Origin: Closterium sp. NIES-65
Taxonomy: Eukaryota > Streptophyta > Zygnematophyceae > Desmidiales > Closteriaceae
NCBI GenBank assembly: GCA_948144175.1
Contig: CANXME010002486.1
Coordinates: forward strand, 5,345,001-5,409,000
Direction of reading: 5' to 3'
Length of the DNA: 64,000 bases
Below the pieces are notes generated by a model, which worked only from the letters and a program-made list of their open reading frames with translations, had not been told where the DNA came from and searched no databases. The position numbers were made by a program, and so were the translations under genes. This document shows positions 10,705 through 22,926 of the stretch, one piece after another; within the stretch, counting starts at the first letter, position 1, and each line of letters starts with the position of its first letter.

Positions 10705-10798
10705 GTTTGTGGTGCGAGATGAAGTTAACAATCTGGTTTTGCACTTTTCTGTGAAGCATTGGCTGGAGCCCCAGGGAGGGAGCAGTAGTAGGAACTAG
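10705..10798 (+). CDS. Possible terminal exon of RING1 (RAWUL end)
   Basis: After CCCAACTAAG the frame FVVRDEVNNLVLHFSVKHW runs to a stop and resembles the end of a RAWUL domain. The preceding main exon stops at 10663, and no phase-2 GT donor that would join the two was found, so the link is unproven. It may be an alternative end or an intronic relic. Confidence 0.35.
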
Positions 10799-11367
10799 AA
10801 AAGTGATATCTGGTGTGTAATAATATATTGGATAGTTCGAATAAAGATTTCCACCTGTGCGGATTATCAGAAAGGATGAAATCGGAGAGATTCTGCAAGA
10901 GCGCGGCGCGGCATTCCCCACCCCACATTTACCAATATTGGCATTTTTTTTCATTGGGGGTGTCACTCAGCACTTCACTTCGGTTTTGCATGGGTCATTA
11001 CGGTCAACAGCGGTGAAGAACCTCAACCGTTTTAAACCGTGTGATAACCCACAGAACCAGGCTGGACGATCTGGTGGACGAAGACCCAAAACAACCTAGA
11101 GATCCTATATTTCAGTTCAACAGTCGATAGTTCCTTCATTCACTGAAAGATGCTTCTGGTTTCCAAGTCTCTCTGAGTTGCTGCTTCTCTGCCTGATTCT
11201 CCGCTGCGCGAGTGTGAACGCTGGAGTAAGGCTCCCTCGAAATTCACGACGGCCCAGCTCCCTGGAAGAATTTCAGAACGGGATTTGAACTGTCTTTTGT
11301 TACAGAGTGACGAACTCATTCTGTGTCAGATTCCGAATCTGAGGCTGCTGTATCTCACGTTGGCATC
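10799..11367. other. Intergenic region
   Basis: This is the 3' flank of the RING1-like gene and the 5' flank of the next gene. No coding or repeat structure was recognised. TTTTGTTACAG near 11303 could be an acceptor for an untranslated first intron of the next gene. Confidence 0.4.
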
Positions 11368-12273
11368 ATGGCAGTCAAGTCCACCACTTCCACCTCGCCA
11401 TTGCTAGTACCCTCGTCGCTGAACGAAGACTCTTTGGAATCCATGAGCAGCCAGCTAGCAGCGTGGTTTCTGGACCCCATTTGGACGGACAAAGCTCCTG
11501 ACATGACGGTCACAATCGGCCCAAACGCGCTCTGCCAGCTAGACGGCACTGCAACCGTCGCGTTTCCTCCCGATGCCGTATTCAGCCTCGTGTGCGACCC
11601 CTACAATCGCCGCGTGTTCAGGAACATCAAATCGGTGTGGAACCACCACGTCGTGCGTGACTGTAACGGGGTGAAGGAGGTCGAGATGGACATGGCGTTT
11701 TCGTTTCAGCTGCCGTTCTTTACTGGCACGTTCGACGCACACATGCGCATGGTTCAGGACAGGCCTAACCGCACCATGAACTTCGCCCTGACTCGACCAG
11801 GCTTCATGCGGAAATTTGAAGGATTCTGGAGAGTCGAGCCTCTGCCTGTCCCTGCATCGTCTGCTACATCGTTACCAGACAATTCCAGCTTCCGCCGATG
11901 CGAATCTACAGAATCAAGCGATGGCATCACGAGCTTCGACGAAAGCAGCACTAGCAGCGACGAATCCGACGAAGCGCCAGACGTGAAGACGGGTACAGGC
12001 GGATCGAATCCGACTGCACCTGACGGATTTCGTCTGGCTTCCCGTCTGGTGCTCTGCCAAATTGTCCAGCCGTCAGTTGCACCGCCATCCATTTTCAAGC
12101 GGTGTCTTCACAGTCTCCTGCAGCTGGCCACGAGGGACGTGCTGCTGGTCTTCCAGCAGGAAGCTGCTCGTTTGAGAGCAGCGCGAGGGGAGGAGGTGAG
12201 GGAGGACGCGAAGAAGACGGGGGTTACGTCACTGACGTCTAGAATGTGGAGTATATTGAGTGTAAAAGCTTGA
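11368..12273 (+). CDS. START/SRPBCC-like protein, plant DUF220-like
   Basis: A single-exon frame of 301 aa from ATG (MAVKSTTSTSP). The open frame extends 15 codons further up, but only with a GTG, so this ATG is preferred. The segment FPPDAVFSLVCDPYNRRVF, then RNIKSVWNHHVV, TGTFDAHMRMVQDRPNRTMN and GFMRKFEGFWRVEPL matches the layout of plant DUF220/polyketide-cyclase-like proteins, which form a helix-grip fold thought to bind lipids or other hydrophobic ligands. A Ser/Asp-rich insert at about residues 175-225 separates this from the C-terminal LASRLVLCQIVQPSVAPP block and a basic helix. No signal peptide is evident. The ligand is unknown. Confidence 0.72.
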   Translation: MAVKSTTSTSPLLVPSSLNEDSLESMSSQLAAWFLDPIWTDKAPDMTVTIGPNALCQLDGTATVAFPPDAVFSLVCDPYNRRVFRNIKSVWNHHVVRDCNGVKEVEMDMAFSFQLPFFTGTFDAHMRMVQDRPNRTMNFALTRPGFMRKFEGFWRVEPLPVPASSATSLPDNSSFRRCESTESSDGITSFDESSTSSDESDEAPDVKTGTGGSNPTAPDGFRLASRLVLCQIVQPSVAPPSIFKRCLHSLLQLATRDVLLVFQQEAARLRAARGEEVREDAKKTGVTSLTSRMWSILSVKA

Positions 12274-12486
12274 TGGTCCAGCTTTGCTGTTGCTGCCGCT
12301 GTTACTGCTGGTATTTCACTGTAAAACCCATTGTATGCTTTCTTACACTCGGCCAATCTACACAGACTGTTACCTAGACACTATAATTCAGTACAACAGA
12401 TGCTTATTCTAGTGTTTCAGGTATCAATAGTCTTGACTATTGAGGCGTTTGTTGAGTGTGATGCAGGTGTTGCTGTTGCTGATGAT
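12274..12486. other. 3' flank of the DUF220-like gene up to the LTR nest
   Basis: The likely 3' UTR and short spacer end at ATGAT (12482-12486), the left target-site duplication of the outer LTR element. Nothing else was recognised. Confidence 0.6.
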
Positions 12487-12763
12487 TGTTATGAGATGTA
12501 CTAAGAGTGCGCGGAAGACTTTATAAAAAGGATGTCGAATCCAGGATCTCAAGAATGATAAAGAGGCATGCATTTATAGGGTCGAAACCGTGGTAGGCGA
12601 GGACCTCGGGACGTGGATGGGTTTGGAAGTGTCGCGATTGGTGCGGGGCGACTCGGGGGTGGTTCGGGCCGAAGTGTAGGCCAAACCTCGAAACTGACGC
12701 GAAGTGCTCGGGGTCGTCCTCGCTAGGAGCAGCCTCTACAGTAATAAATTCGTATTCATTACA
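12487..12763 (-). repeat. LTR (3') of the outer element
   Basis: The complete 277-bp LTR is bordered by the ATGAT target duplication on the left and by the polypurine-tract complement CTCTCCCACCTTCT on the right. Confidence 0.88.
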
Positions 12764-14245
12764 CTCTCCCACCTTCTAAATAAGGTGCCCTTATATGTAG
12801 GCGAGTCTTGCAGTAGCGTGAAAACTGCAGATCTCGGTCGAAAACCGATCTGACGGTGCGGAAGCATGTTGACTTTCGAGTTGACGCGTGGCTGAGCGCG
12901 TTGACCAGGCGAATTTCAAAGAGTTGGGATGTCAGCCGTTGGTACTGCCGATGTCGATCGGGCGGTTCGAAAGCGAATGTCGATTTGAAATCTTTCGACG
13001 AAGGAAGACCGTTGATGTCGCCGATGTGTATCGGATGGCTCTGATGAACGTCATGTCGGCAGGAAATCTGACGCGTTGTCAGAGATCGATGAATCTGGTG
13101 CCGTCGATGCCGATGAAGCCATCGCGTGCGTCCGTCGTGCTGGGTGTGTCGGACGAACTGTCAGAAATAACTGCCGAAATGTCAGAGACCTGCCAAGAAC
13201 AGTGCGTGAGTACTCTTTCTCTCCCCCGTGGGAAGATAACTGCTGCCCACAAAATGTGCACAGCTGCACGGGCACAAAAACCACAACCACCCTGACGTAG
13301 AATACCAAGTATTATGGCCGTCCGCCTGAAATTCAGCCGCTGTGCAGTCGAAATTGCTGTCGGTGGCGAAATTTTCACTGTCGAAAATCCCGAAAATGTC
13401 AAGGGTAAATTCTGTTGAAGTCCCTTCGAAATAATATCGTTTTTGCAGGAACTCGGCATGAAGAATTTCTTCGTGTTGTCTTGTTGTCACGACTATTGCT
13501 GCAGCATCCCTCGTGACTGCCACCTCGAAAACCCCCGCGTGGCAGTATCGAATCACTTGACTGCTGCCCAATCTCCAGTTGGCAGCTGCTGCAATCCTGA
13601 AATTGCTGCCGTTTGTCTTGTTTGCAGGCGAAAATCCTCGCTGTAGCTTCTCAAGCTGTCGATGCACCCGGCCGTCTTGTCCAGGCTCGCCGAGGCCCTT
13701 GTCGCGTTGCTCCGAAAACTCCCGGGCAGGGACGAAAACAGCTGCTGCTCTTCCCCCTGACCTTGCCAATATTTTTTCAAACACGAACTTGAACTGCCGA
13801 TGACGTCAACTGCATTATAGGTGTTGTCGTGACTCGCCGAAAACCTCCGGGCAGGGGCGAAAACAGCTGTCGCCTTCTCCCCCCCCACCTGTTGCAAAAT
13901 TGTCCCTCGTGTTGCGGCTGGTACCCCCGAGCAGCTTCCGATTTGAACGGCTACACACTTTGACGACGAGTGCCTTCGCGCGCTTAATCAAGCAACACTG
14001 CAGTCGGCCGTCGGCACGGATACTGTCAGCGACAGCCCTGACTCCGTTAAAAAAAAACTATTTTCGGAACTGCTCGTTGCACCCGTAAATGTCGGAAATT
14101 TCCACACCACGTAAAGTCTTGGTCGCCTGCAGGTTGCCCCCCGAAAGAACCGGTGTGTCTAGCGTGCCCACCCGTCGCCATTTTTCTCTCCATGGTTAAC
14201 CACACTAGCAACCCACCAACAGGAGGTGCTCTTTCGTGCGGAACC

Positions 14246-14377
14246 TGTCAGAATATTATAGCTTATGCTTTTCTGTAGGCTATAGTGGGGTATCCCATAG
14301 GGGGTACAACCCAATTAGGGTTAGTACTTGTACCCACTTCACTCATAGTTCATTTCATTCTCGTTCTATTCTTCTCA
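14246..14377 (+). repeat. 5' LTR of Copia A
   Basis: 132 bp, TGTCA to TTCTCA, preceded by target duplication GAACC and followed directly by the primer-binding site. Confidence 0.9.
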
Positions 14378-14504
14378 TGGTATAGAGCAGGTTCCCCTGT
14401 GGGAACTGTGCTTAGGGCCCACCACTTCGAACCTTTTTTTTCCTGCCCGGAGCGCGCTCCGGGCTCTCTCTCTCGATCTGTCGACCTACCCTACGGCTCC
14501 TAGA

Positions 14505-15320
14505 CGCCCGCGCGCCGCCCTCAGACGCCCGCGCGCCGCCCGTCCCGGCCCTTCGACGCCCGCGCGCCGCCCTTAGCCGCCCGCGCGCCGCCAGTCTCGG
14601 CCCCTAGACGCCCGCGCGCCGCCCATCCAGGCCCCACGCCGCCCGCGCGCCGCCCTTAGCCGCCCGCGCGCCGCCCGTCAGGCCCCGAGCCACCGTCGCG
14701 CCACCCTTAGGCGCTCGTGCGGCGCCCGTCCCGGCCCGTCGGCGCCGTGTGCCGCCCGTCAGGCCCCGCGCCACCCGTCGCGCCGCCCGTTCTGGCCCGT
14801 CGACGCCGTGCGCCGCCCGTCCCGGCCTCACGCCACCCGTGCGCCGCCCATCCCCGCCGCGCACAGCCATCCCGGCCCCTCGGCGCCCGTGCGCCGCCCG
14901 TCCTGGCCCCTCGCCACCGTCCCGGCCCCAAGCCACCCGTGCGTCGCTCGTCCCGGCCCCACTCCCAGCCGCCCGTGCGCCACCCGTCCCAGCCGTGCGC
15001 CGCCGTCCTGGCCCTGCACCGCCCGTGCGCCACCTGTCCCTGCCGCACGCCGCCGTCCCGGCCCCACGCCGCCCGTACGCCGCTGTGACACCCAACCGCC
15101 CGTGCCAACCGCGTCACCCGAGCCACCCGCGTCACCCGAGCCACCCGAGCCACCTGCGCCGCTGAGGAGCCGAGCCGCACAAGCCGCCTGTGCCGCTGAG
15201 TGCCCGAGCCGCCCGAGCCGCCCGAGTCGCCCGAGCCGCCCGAGCCGCCCGAGTCGCCCGAGCCGCCCGAGCCGCCCGAGTCGCCCGAGCCGCCCGAGCC
15301 GCCCGAGTCGCCTGAGGAGC
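14505..15320 (+). repeat. GC-rich tandem repeats in the Copia A leader
   Basis: Degenerate units like CCCGCGCGCCGCCCGTCCCG run to about 15090, followed by pure GAGCCGCCC/GAGTCGCCC units (about 15115-15315). The Arg/Pro/Ala frames on both strands here are artefacts of the repeats. Confidence 0.85.
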
Positions 15321-18300
15321 CGAGCCGCTGGTCCCGCGGAGCTGCTGTTGCTGCTGGGCCGACCGAGGTGCTGTGTTGCCGTGTTGCTGTGCTGCTGAGC
15401 TGCCCGACCCGTCCTGTCTGGTGAGACCGTCGACTGCTGTCATGGCTACCCCCAGTGTCCTTGCTTTTGACGCTGAGGGCCGCGCCATTGACTTTGAGGT
15501 CTGGGTCGACGACCTGCAGCTGTTCTTGCAGTGCGATAGGGTAGACGACCTTTCTCTCTTTGACCTTACCTTTGGCGCCGTCCCTGCCCCTGCTGCTGAT
15601 GCTGACCCCACTGTTCGCTCCAAGTGGTCCACACGCGATGCTGCTGCACGTCTTGCTGTGCGTTGCCACCTGCCTACCGCTGAGCGTGCACACTTTAGTC
15701 AGTACAAGAGTGCCCAGACCTTGTACGACGCTGTAGTTGCGCGCTACTCCTCCCCTGCCACTGCTGCACAGAGCCGCCTCATGCTCCCCTTCCTCTTCCC
15801 TGACCTTGCCGCCTTTCCCACTGTCGCTGATCTTATTACGCACCTCCGCACTAGTGACACCCGCTACCGCGCTGCGCTTCCTGCTGACTTCTGCGCCAAG
15901 AACCCTCCCCCCATGTACATCACTCTCTACTTTCTAGTCACTCGTCTCCCTGACTCCCTTCGTGTAGTCAGGGACCACTTCCTCGCGGTCTGTCCCGCCA
16001 CTCTCACAGTCGACAGCCTTGAGAAGGCCGTCCTAGCGGCGGAGAAGAGCATCGTCGCTGTAGGAGCCTCTCGAGGTGACCCCCGCGCCCCCATCTTTGA
16101 GGGGTGTTCTCCTTCCCCTCTCTTGCCCTCTGTAGCCTCTACCGCTGCGGCCGACCTCGTTGGTCTTGAGTCGGTCGGTGCGGCGTCTGCCCCTAGCGGG
16201 AGACGCCGCTCTGGCAAGGGCAAGGGGGGCAAGGGAGCGGGTGGGGCCAGCGGGGGCGGTGGAGGTGGAGGCGGCGGAGGGAGTGGGGGTGGCGGTGGAG
16301 GTGGTGGCGGGGGTGGGGGTGCTAGTGGCGGCAGTGGAGGCGGAGGTGGCGGCGGCGGTGGCGGTGGGAGCGGAGGTGGCGGAGGCGGTGGCGGTGGAGG
16401 AGGAGGCGGGGGTGGCGGTGGTGGAGGTGGTCGGAGTGGCGCTTCGCAGCGGAGCAGCACTGGAGGTGGTCAGCGCCAGCAGCAGCAGCAGCAGCAGCGT
16501 TCTCGCGACGTCCCCACCCCTCAGCAGCTTTGTGAGTGGTACACGCAGCGTCAGCGGGGTGGGAGTTTTGGTCCTTGCACCTACGTTCTTCGCACTGGCG
16601 ACCGCGCTGGAGAGCAGTGTGGGGGTACCCACTCCGCCCAGCGCTGCTTTGGCCGCCTGACGGACGCTTGGCGCCAGCAGTTCCCGGAGGCCGCGGAGAT
16701 CCCCCGCTGGGGAGAGCTGTCTAGGGCTGGTGTAGCTATTTTTGATCTTGACTTTGATGCTATCCTTCTTGCTATGTATGCTGTGACCATTAGTGATGAG
16801 GGAGACTGTTACCGGTGTTTCCCGCCCGACCCGGGCATTGAGGCTGCTGCTCTAGGTGCTAGTGCGTCTGTGCTCTCAGGTACTGGTGAGGCTGCTCTCT
16901 CAGGTACAAGTGAGTCTGCGCTCTCAGGTACTGCGTCGACCTCTGCCTCCCACACCTTCACCCTTGACTCTGGAGCGTCTCGCTCCTTCTTTCGGGACCG
17001 CACCACACTCACGCCGCTTAGTCGGCCGGTTGCAGTGTCCCTGGATTACCCCTCTGGGGGTCCTGTCCTGTCTCACTTCTCCACAGTCCTTCCGTGTCCG
17101 GCGGCTCCCTCTGGCACCCTGTCTGGTCTCTACCTCCCCTCGTTCTCTACGAACTTGGTGAGTGGTGCTGACCTACGGGATGCAGGAGTCCACAAGTTCA
17201 CCCCTGCTCGTCAGCGAGTGACGCACTGCACAGAGGCTAGCAGAGGTCGTCACCTGGCTACGTTTACACGTCAGCCAGGGTCGAGCCTGTACACACTGAC
17301 CACTCCTTCTCCTCCAGTTCCTGAGTCTGGTAGGGTCCCTTCGTCAGGTCAGGTGTTTGCTGCAGCGTCCAGGTCTGGTCCTGAGTCTGCCCCCTGTTCG
17401 TGTCGTCGCCTGTCTCACGAGACTCTCCTCTGGCACCACCGCCTGGGTCACCCCTCTCTGTTTCGGCTCAGAGGCAAGGCCTTCCGTCTCCTTGTCTCTG
17501 GTCTCCCCAGGTCCCTCCCCCCCCTTCCTCAGGGCCCTGGCCCTGCCTGTGTCCCCTGTGTCGAGGGACGCCAGCGTGCTGCCCCTCACTCCTCCCAGTT
17601 TCCTCCGACAGAGGCTCCGTTGCAGACGCTTCACATGGACGTGTGGGGCCCTGCCCGCGTCCGTGGACAGGGTCACGAGCGCTACTTCCTGTTGGTGGTT
17701 GACGACTACTCGCGTTACACCGCGGTCTTCCCGTTGCGCAGCAAGGGTGATGTCACTGAGATGCTGATCGACTGGATCCGCGCAGCTCGTCTCCAGCTCA
17801 GGCAGAGCTTTGGCTCGGACTTTCCTGTGTTGCGTCTGCACTCGGACAGAGGCGGAGAGTTCTCCTCTGGCCTTTTGCGTGCCTACTGTCGTGCGCGAGG
17901 CATCCGTCAGACCTTCACGCTTCCGGACTCACCGCAGCAAAATGGGATTGCAGAGCGCCGCATTGGCATGGTCATGGACGTCGCTCGTACGTCTATGATG
18001 CATGCGGCTGCCCCCCATTTTCTGTGGCCGTTTGCGGTCAGGTACGCAGCGCATCACATCAACCTCCACCCCAGGGTCTCCAGGCCGGAGACCTCCCCAG
18101 CCCTGCTGTGGACGGGGAAGGTTGGCAATGCGTCCGCGTTCCAGGTCTGGGGATCTCGGGCGTTTGTCCGCGACTTGTCTGCGGACAAGCTGTCCCCTCG
18201 CGCTGCTCCCTGCGTCTTCCTGGGGTTCCCCCCCGACGCCCCTGGGTGGCAGTTCTACCACCCCACCTCTCGCCGTGTTCTGTCCTCCCAGGACGTCACG

Positions 18301-20217
18301 TTCGACGAGTCCGTCCCCTTCTACCGCCTCTTCCCCTACCGCACTCCTTCTCTCCCACCGCCACCGCACTTCCTTGTGCCAGGTCCCCCCCCGGTAGACC
18401 CCCTTCCCCCTCAGGGTCCTGCCCCTTCAGGTGTGTCCCAGGTAGATGCAGTCGAGCCGGTAGAGGTTGCTGGTGACTCAGGTACTACTGGGGGTGCTGA
18501 GCCTGGGGGTGCTGAGCCTGGGGGTGCTGACTCTGGGAGTGCTGAGTCTGGGGGTGCTGAGCCTGGGGGTGCTGAGCCTGGGGGTGCTGCCTCTGGGGGT
18601 GCTGAGCCTGGGGGTGCTGACTCTGAGGGTGCTGCGCGCGTGGGTGGTGAGCCTGGGGGTGCTGAGCCTGGGGGTGCTGTGTCTGGAGCTGGTGCCGAAG
18701 ATGACCACTCTTTGGGTGCTGCTGCACATAGCCGCTCAGCGCGACTACGAGCTCCACTCTCTTGACTTCAGCACTGCTTTCTTGCAGGGTAGCCTGCACG
18801 AGGAGATCTGGCTGCGCCGTCCACCTGGCTTTACTGGGACTTTCCCTCTTGGCACCCAGTGGAGCCTCCGACGGCCAGTCTACGGTCTCCACCAGGCACC
18901 GGGTGAGTGGCACGACACACTGAGGACTACGCTTGCGGCTCTTGGGTTTTCTCCCTCTACTGCTGACCCGTCGTTGTTTCTGCGCACCGACACTTCTCTG
19001 CCGCCGTTCTACATCCTCGTGTACGTCGACGACTTGGTCTTTTCCACAGCGGACACTGCTGGACTCGCCTACGTGAAGTCCGAGCTGCAGAAGAGACACA
19101 CGTGCACAGACCTGGGTGAACTGCGCAGCTACCTTGGCTTGCAGATCACTCGGGACAGAGCACGCCGCACCATTACCTTGACTCAGTCACACATGGAGCA
19201 GCAGGTCCTTCAGCGCTTCGGCTTCACGTACTCCTCGCCTCAGGCCACTCCTCTGCCTACTCGCCACTCGCTCTCAGCTCTGCCTTCGGATGAGTCCGTA
19301 GAGTCGAGTGGCCCGTACCCAGAGCTTGTTGGCTACCTCATGTACCTGATGACCTGCACTCGACCTGACCTTGCATACCCTCTTAGCATTCTCGCACGCT
19401 ATGTTGCTCCTGGGAGACACCGACCAGAGCACATGGCTGCAGCGAAGAGGGTGTTGCGCTACTTGTGCAGTACGTCGGGCATGGGGCTAGTGCTTGGAGG
19501 GCGGAGTCCAGTGGTCCTCACTGGGCACGTGGACGCTTCTTGGGCTGACGACCAGGCTACGCAGCGGTCGTCGCAGGGTTACACCTTCAGTCTTGGTTCC
19601 GGCTCTGTTTCGTGGCGGGCTACTCGCTCGTCTTCTGTTCTCGGCTCCAGTTGTGAGGCTGAGATCTACGCCGAGGCCATGGCTGCTCAGGAGCTTCGCT
19701 GGCTCACCTACCTGCTGACTGACCTTGGAGAGCCGCCTCGTTCTCCTCCAGTGCTGTACGTAGACAACAAGGCCATGCTGGCCTTGTGTCGAGAGCAGCG
19801 CCTGGAGCACAGAACGAAGCACATTGCTTTTCGGTACTTTATTGCTCGTGAGCTGCAGCAGCGTGGTCAGTTGCGACTTGCGTACGTGGCCTCTGAGGCC
19901 AACACTGCTGATGTTTTCACCAAGGCACTTCCGCCTTGTGATCATCAGCGTTTCTGTACTCAGCTGGGACTTGTCCCAGTCTTGCCTCACTTGCTCACCT
20001 CTTGACCTTACTTGTACTCTTGCATATATATATACCTGCTCTTCCTTGTTTAGACTTATATATATATGTCTCCTCCTGCATGTGAACTGGCCTTGTGGCC
20101 TTGATCTTGTGCTCAGACTGTGTGGTGACGTTGTGATCCACCCTGAGCTTGCTTTGGTTTGCTTTGCTTGACTGGTCTTGTGACCCCTTGTTCTCCCCCA
20201 CTTTTCCTATGGGGGTG

Positions 20218-20349
20218 TGTCATAATATTATAGCTTATGCTTTTGTGTAGGCTATAGTGGGGTATCCCATAGGGGGTACAACCCAATTAGGGTTAGTACT
20301 TGTACCCACTTCACTCATAGTTAATTTCATTCTCGTTCTATTCTTTTCA
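20218..20349 (+). repeat. 3' LTR of Copia A
   Basis: 132 bp, preceded by the polypurine-like TATGGGGGTG and followed by GAACC. Confidence 0.9.
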
Positions 20350-22496
20350 GAACCCGGAGTCATGGGTCTACCGGGACCGAATTTCACGGAACCTAGCCCG
20401 CATCGACGCCGCAGATCTCGCCGTAGAAGTTCCCCAGCTGGCTTCGAAGTACACTGTAAACCGCTGAAACAGCTGGCGAGCAGACGTTCAACCGTCTCCC
20501 ACCGTTGGAATAAAACCCTGAAAATCATGGTTGTTGAAGCAGTCCCGAAGTATTTTCCGCCGCATAACCCCGACGTTTCCGCCGTTGACCCTGGTACTCC
20601 GACGTTCACCCGTCTTTGTACCCGTCGAAATTACTTAGCAAATCCTAGGTATCCTTGGCGATACACCGCTCGCTGCGCCTCCATGTAACAATATCAAACC
20701 CTTTCGGGGGTCTACCGAATAGACTCCGAAATTCGCGGTGGATTGGTGTACGAGCTTAACCTTTCACTCTGGAGATCTGCTGGAGCACCCACAAATTTCC
20801 CTCCATTTTTGTTTTTGGCTTCACCCCCCGACAATTTTGCTTGCCGCCGTTCACCCAGCGTCCGCTTTTGTCGGATGAGGTTTATCTCCGTGTTGCCCGC
20901 AATTTTTCTGACATTCGGTGAAGGCGCGAATGCAATCGTAGCCGGGTCATGTTTATCGGATCAAACAGTCGGTTCGGCCGCTTCGTTGCCCACCGCGTCT
21001 ATCGCATTTAAAACTCCACAGCTTCGGAAAGCCCCTTCTTCGCCGCTACACCATGTCGGGTAGACCGTTGAATTAGGAGAAACTCTGACAGCTGCACCAA
21101 CTGCTTCAGCTCCGACTTTTTTGGCGGGGTAACTGCCGCCGATGGTCCGGTTTTGTCGGGGCCGGGACAGTGTCGCTCCCAGAAATTTTCTTGTACGCCC
21201 TGCCGTCGAACCAGCGTCACCCGCGCCTTTCTAACCAGCACAGGGCTAAAACACAGTGCCCCACCTTTGGATCCAGTGGCCAATAGGACTTACACCTTGC
21301 CTTCGAGGCCTTCTGGGCGTGAGGTATGTGAAACGTTGGTAGACTTTGGTCGGTAGGGAGCTCCTTCTGCCACCGCCGCTTAGCCGCAAATCTCGGCCTC
21401 AGCAAAAAGTCGTCGCAGTAGGTCGTTTTCTCCCCTCCTGAAGCTCGGAATCCGTTTCTCTCGCCAGACCCGAATTTGTCGCAACTCCGTTTATTGTAGC
21501 CGGTAGACCTGGCGAAATTCGCGGGTCTAGTCGCTGCGGCAAACCGTTGTCCTCGTCGGTGTACTGCCCCGTCTGCGACACAACTTCCCTTGATCAGGGG
21601 GAATCTGTGCCGCCTGAAGTACAGTGTCGGTTGCTGCTGTTGCTCCGAAGATTTCCGCCGACTTTGTTGCAGGCGCAGAAGTGACCCTAACGAAAACAGT
21701 CTAGTCGTACGCGGCTTTTTCCGAACTTTTCGGCGGTTTGAAAATAACTTCCGTCCCACACTGTGCCGCTCCTGCCGAAAACGCCAACGACGCACCCTCC
21801 TGTAGCCACACCGGCCACACCCGGACTGGAACGACGGTAGACCCCCGCTTTCTTCGGGTAGTTGTCACGCCGTCACTCCGCGCCGCTGCATTTTCTGACG
21901 CAAATCACCATGCGCCTGGCTGCTCGCACAGCAGTCGTTTTCCACGTGCTGCTACCCGAAATCTTCGTGCACAGTGACCACGATCGTCACTTGTCGAAGA
22001 CCTCCAACGGACTGATGCGCGATGTGACGAAGATGCTCGACGCCACGTGCTGCATGCAATCCGTTCCGAAATTGTCGCGCGCATTTGTCGACCACATGCC
22101 GACGCAACTCGCACGACGATCTTGCTTCCGGTATCTTCGGACGTGCACTGACAGAGATCCTGTCGACGTCAGCTGCCACACAAATTAACTCCGAAAATGC
22201 CGAAACGAATACGGTTAACTCACGCATTAACTGCGACGACAGCAAAAGCTGTCCGCCATCCGGGGGGAGGGAGGCCACGGTCCATCTCGACCGTCGAGGG
22301 CAAGGATCCGTCGGTGCAGCAGGAGCGCCCGTAAAAACATGGCCGCTAGGAGCAACTATCCGTTCTCCTGGCCGGCTACTGCGTTGCTCCTGTCACCACG
22401 GCATCCTTCCCTGTCCCCCCCCCGAGGGGTAATACACTCTAAACAACGGGGAACCTAGGAACTTAGGCTCTGATACCAGGTGTTATGAGATGTACT

Positions 22497-22922
22497 TGTT
22501 GGAAACAATAAGTCCTAAGTGCGCTTCTGTCGTATCAAAATCCAAGGTACCAAGCGAAGCAGTCCCAATCGAAGCATCGAGTCAACCTCGGAGGTTAGGG
22601 TAACCGCCTGGAGGTTACGAGAAAGTCAAAGGTCGCTGACCTTTGACTCGACAATTACAGCACGACAGTTAAGGACACACAACTGACTCGTTACAGAGCA
22701 GTTGCCCGAGTCGCGCTATATCGAACCGCAACAGCAATACAGTTATCTATTCCCTGTACTCTTATATAAATCCTTGTATTTGCTTGTTTAATTCAATCAA
22801 CTTTGCTCTCACACACCAGTGCAAGGTCGGTTCAAATTCTTCACTAAACGCTTCCGCTGTTACAACAACTTCACCTAGAGTTATCCCTTGCAAAGATCCT
22901 AAGGGGCTATCTCAGCCCAACA
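22497..22922 (+). repeat. 5' LTR of Copia B
   Basis: 426 bp, followed immediately by the initiator-Met-type primer site. It contains TATATAAATCC near 22764, a plausible TATA box for the element. Confidence 0.92.
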
Positions 22923-22926
22923 TGGT

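Larger units (their letters stand above)
14246..20349 (+). mobile_element. Copia A: Ty1/Copia LTR retrotransposon
   Basis: Very short LTRs (132 bp: 14246-14377 and 20218-20349) are flanked by GAACC target duplications (14241-14245, 20350-20354). TGGTATAGAGCAGG after the 5' LTR is an initiator-Met-type primer site. A GC-rich leader of about 1 kb with tandem repeats precedes gag (from about 15442, MATPSVLAFDAEG), which has long Gly and Gln runs. Protease (about 16.97 kb), GAG-pre-integrase (HHRLGHPS, about 17.44 kb), integrase (about 17.6-18.1 kb), a repeat-rich spacer, reverse transcriptase with YVDDLVF (about 19.02 kb) and RNase H (about 19.6-19.95 kb) follow in Copia order. It is nearly whole, with about one break in the coding region. 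The LTRs differ at about 4 of 132 positions. Confidence 0.9.

Noticed and set aside
10705-10798. Confident terminal RING1 exon
   Set aside because: The peptide fits RAWUL, but no phase-compatible GT donor was found in the preceding exon, so it is kept only as a low-confidence feature.
13182-13784. 200-aa minus-strand frame as a gene of the outer element
   Set aside because: No gag or pol motif; composition follows the surrounding repeat-like interior.
14604-15843. Arg/Gly/Ala-rich proteins on the minus strand
   Set aside because: Artefacts of the GC-rich tandem repeats in the Copia A leader.
22469-22480. tRNA-like sequence
   Set aside because: GCTCTGATACCA is only the complement of a primer-binding site, not a tRNA gene. 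No tRNA or rRNA gene was recognised in the window.
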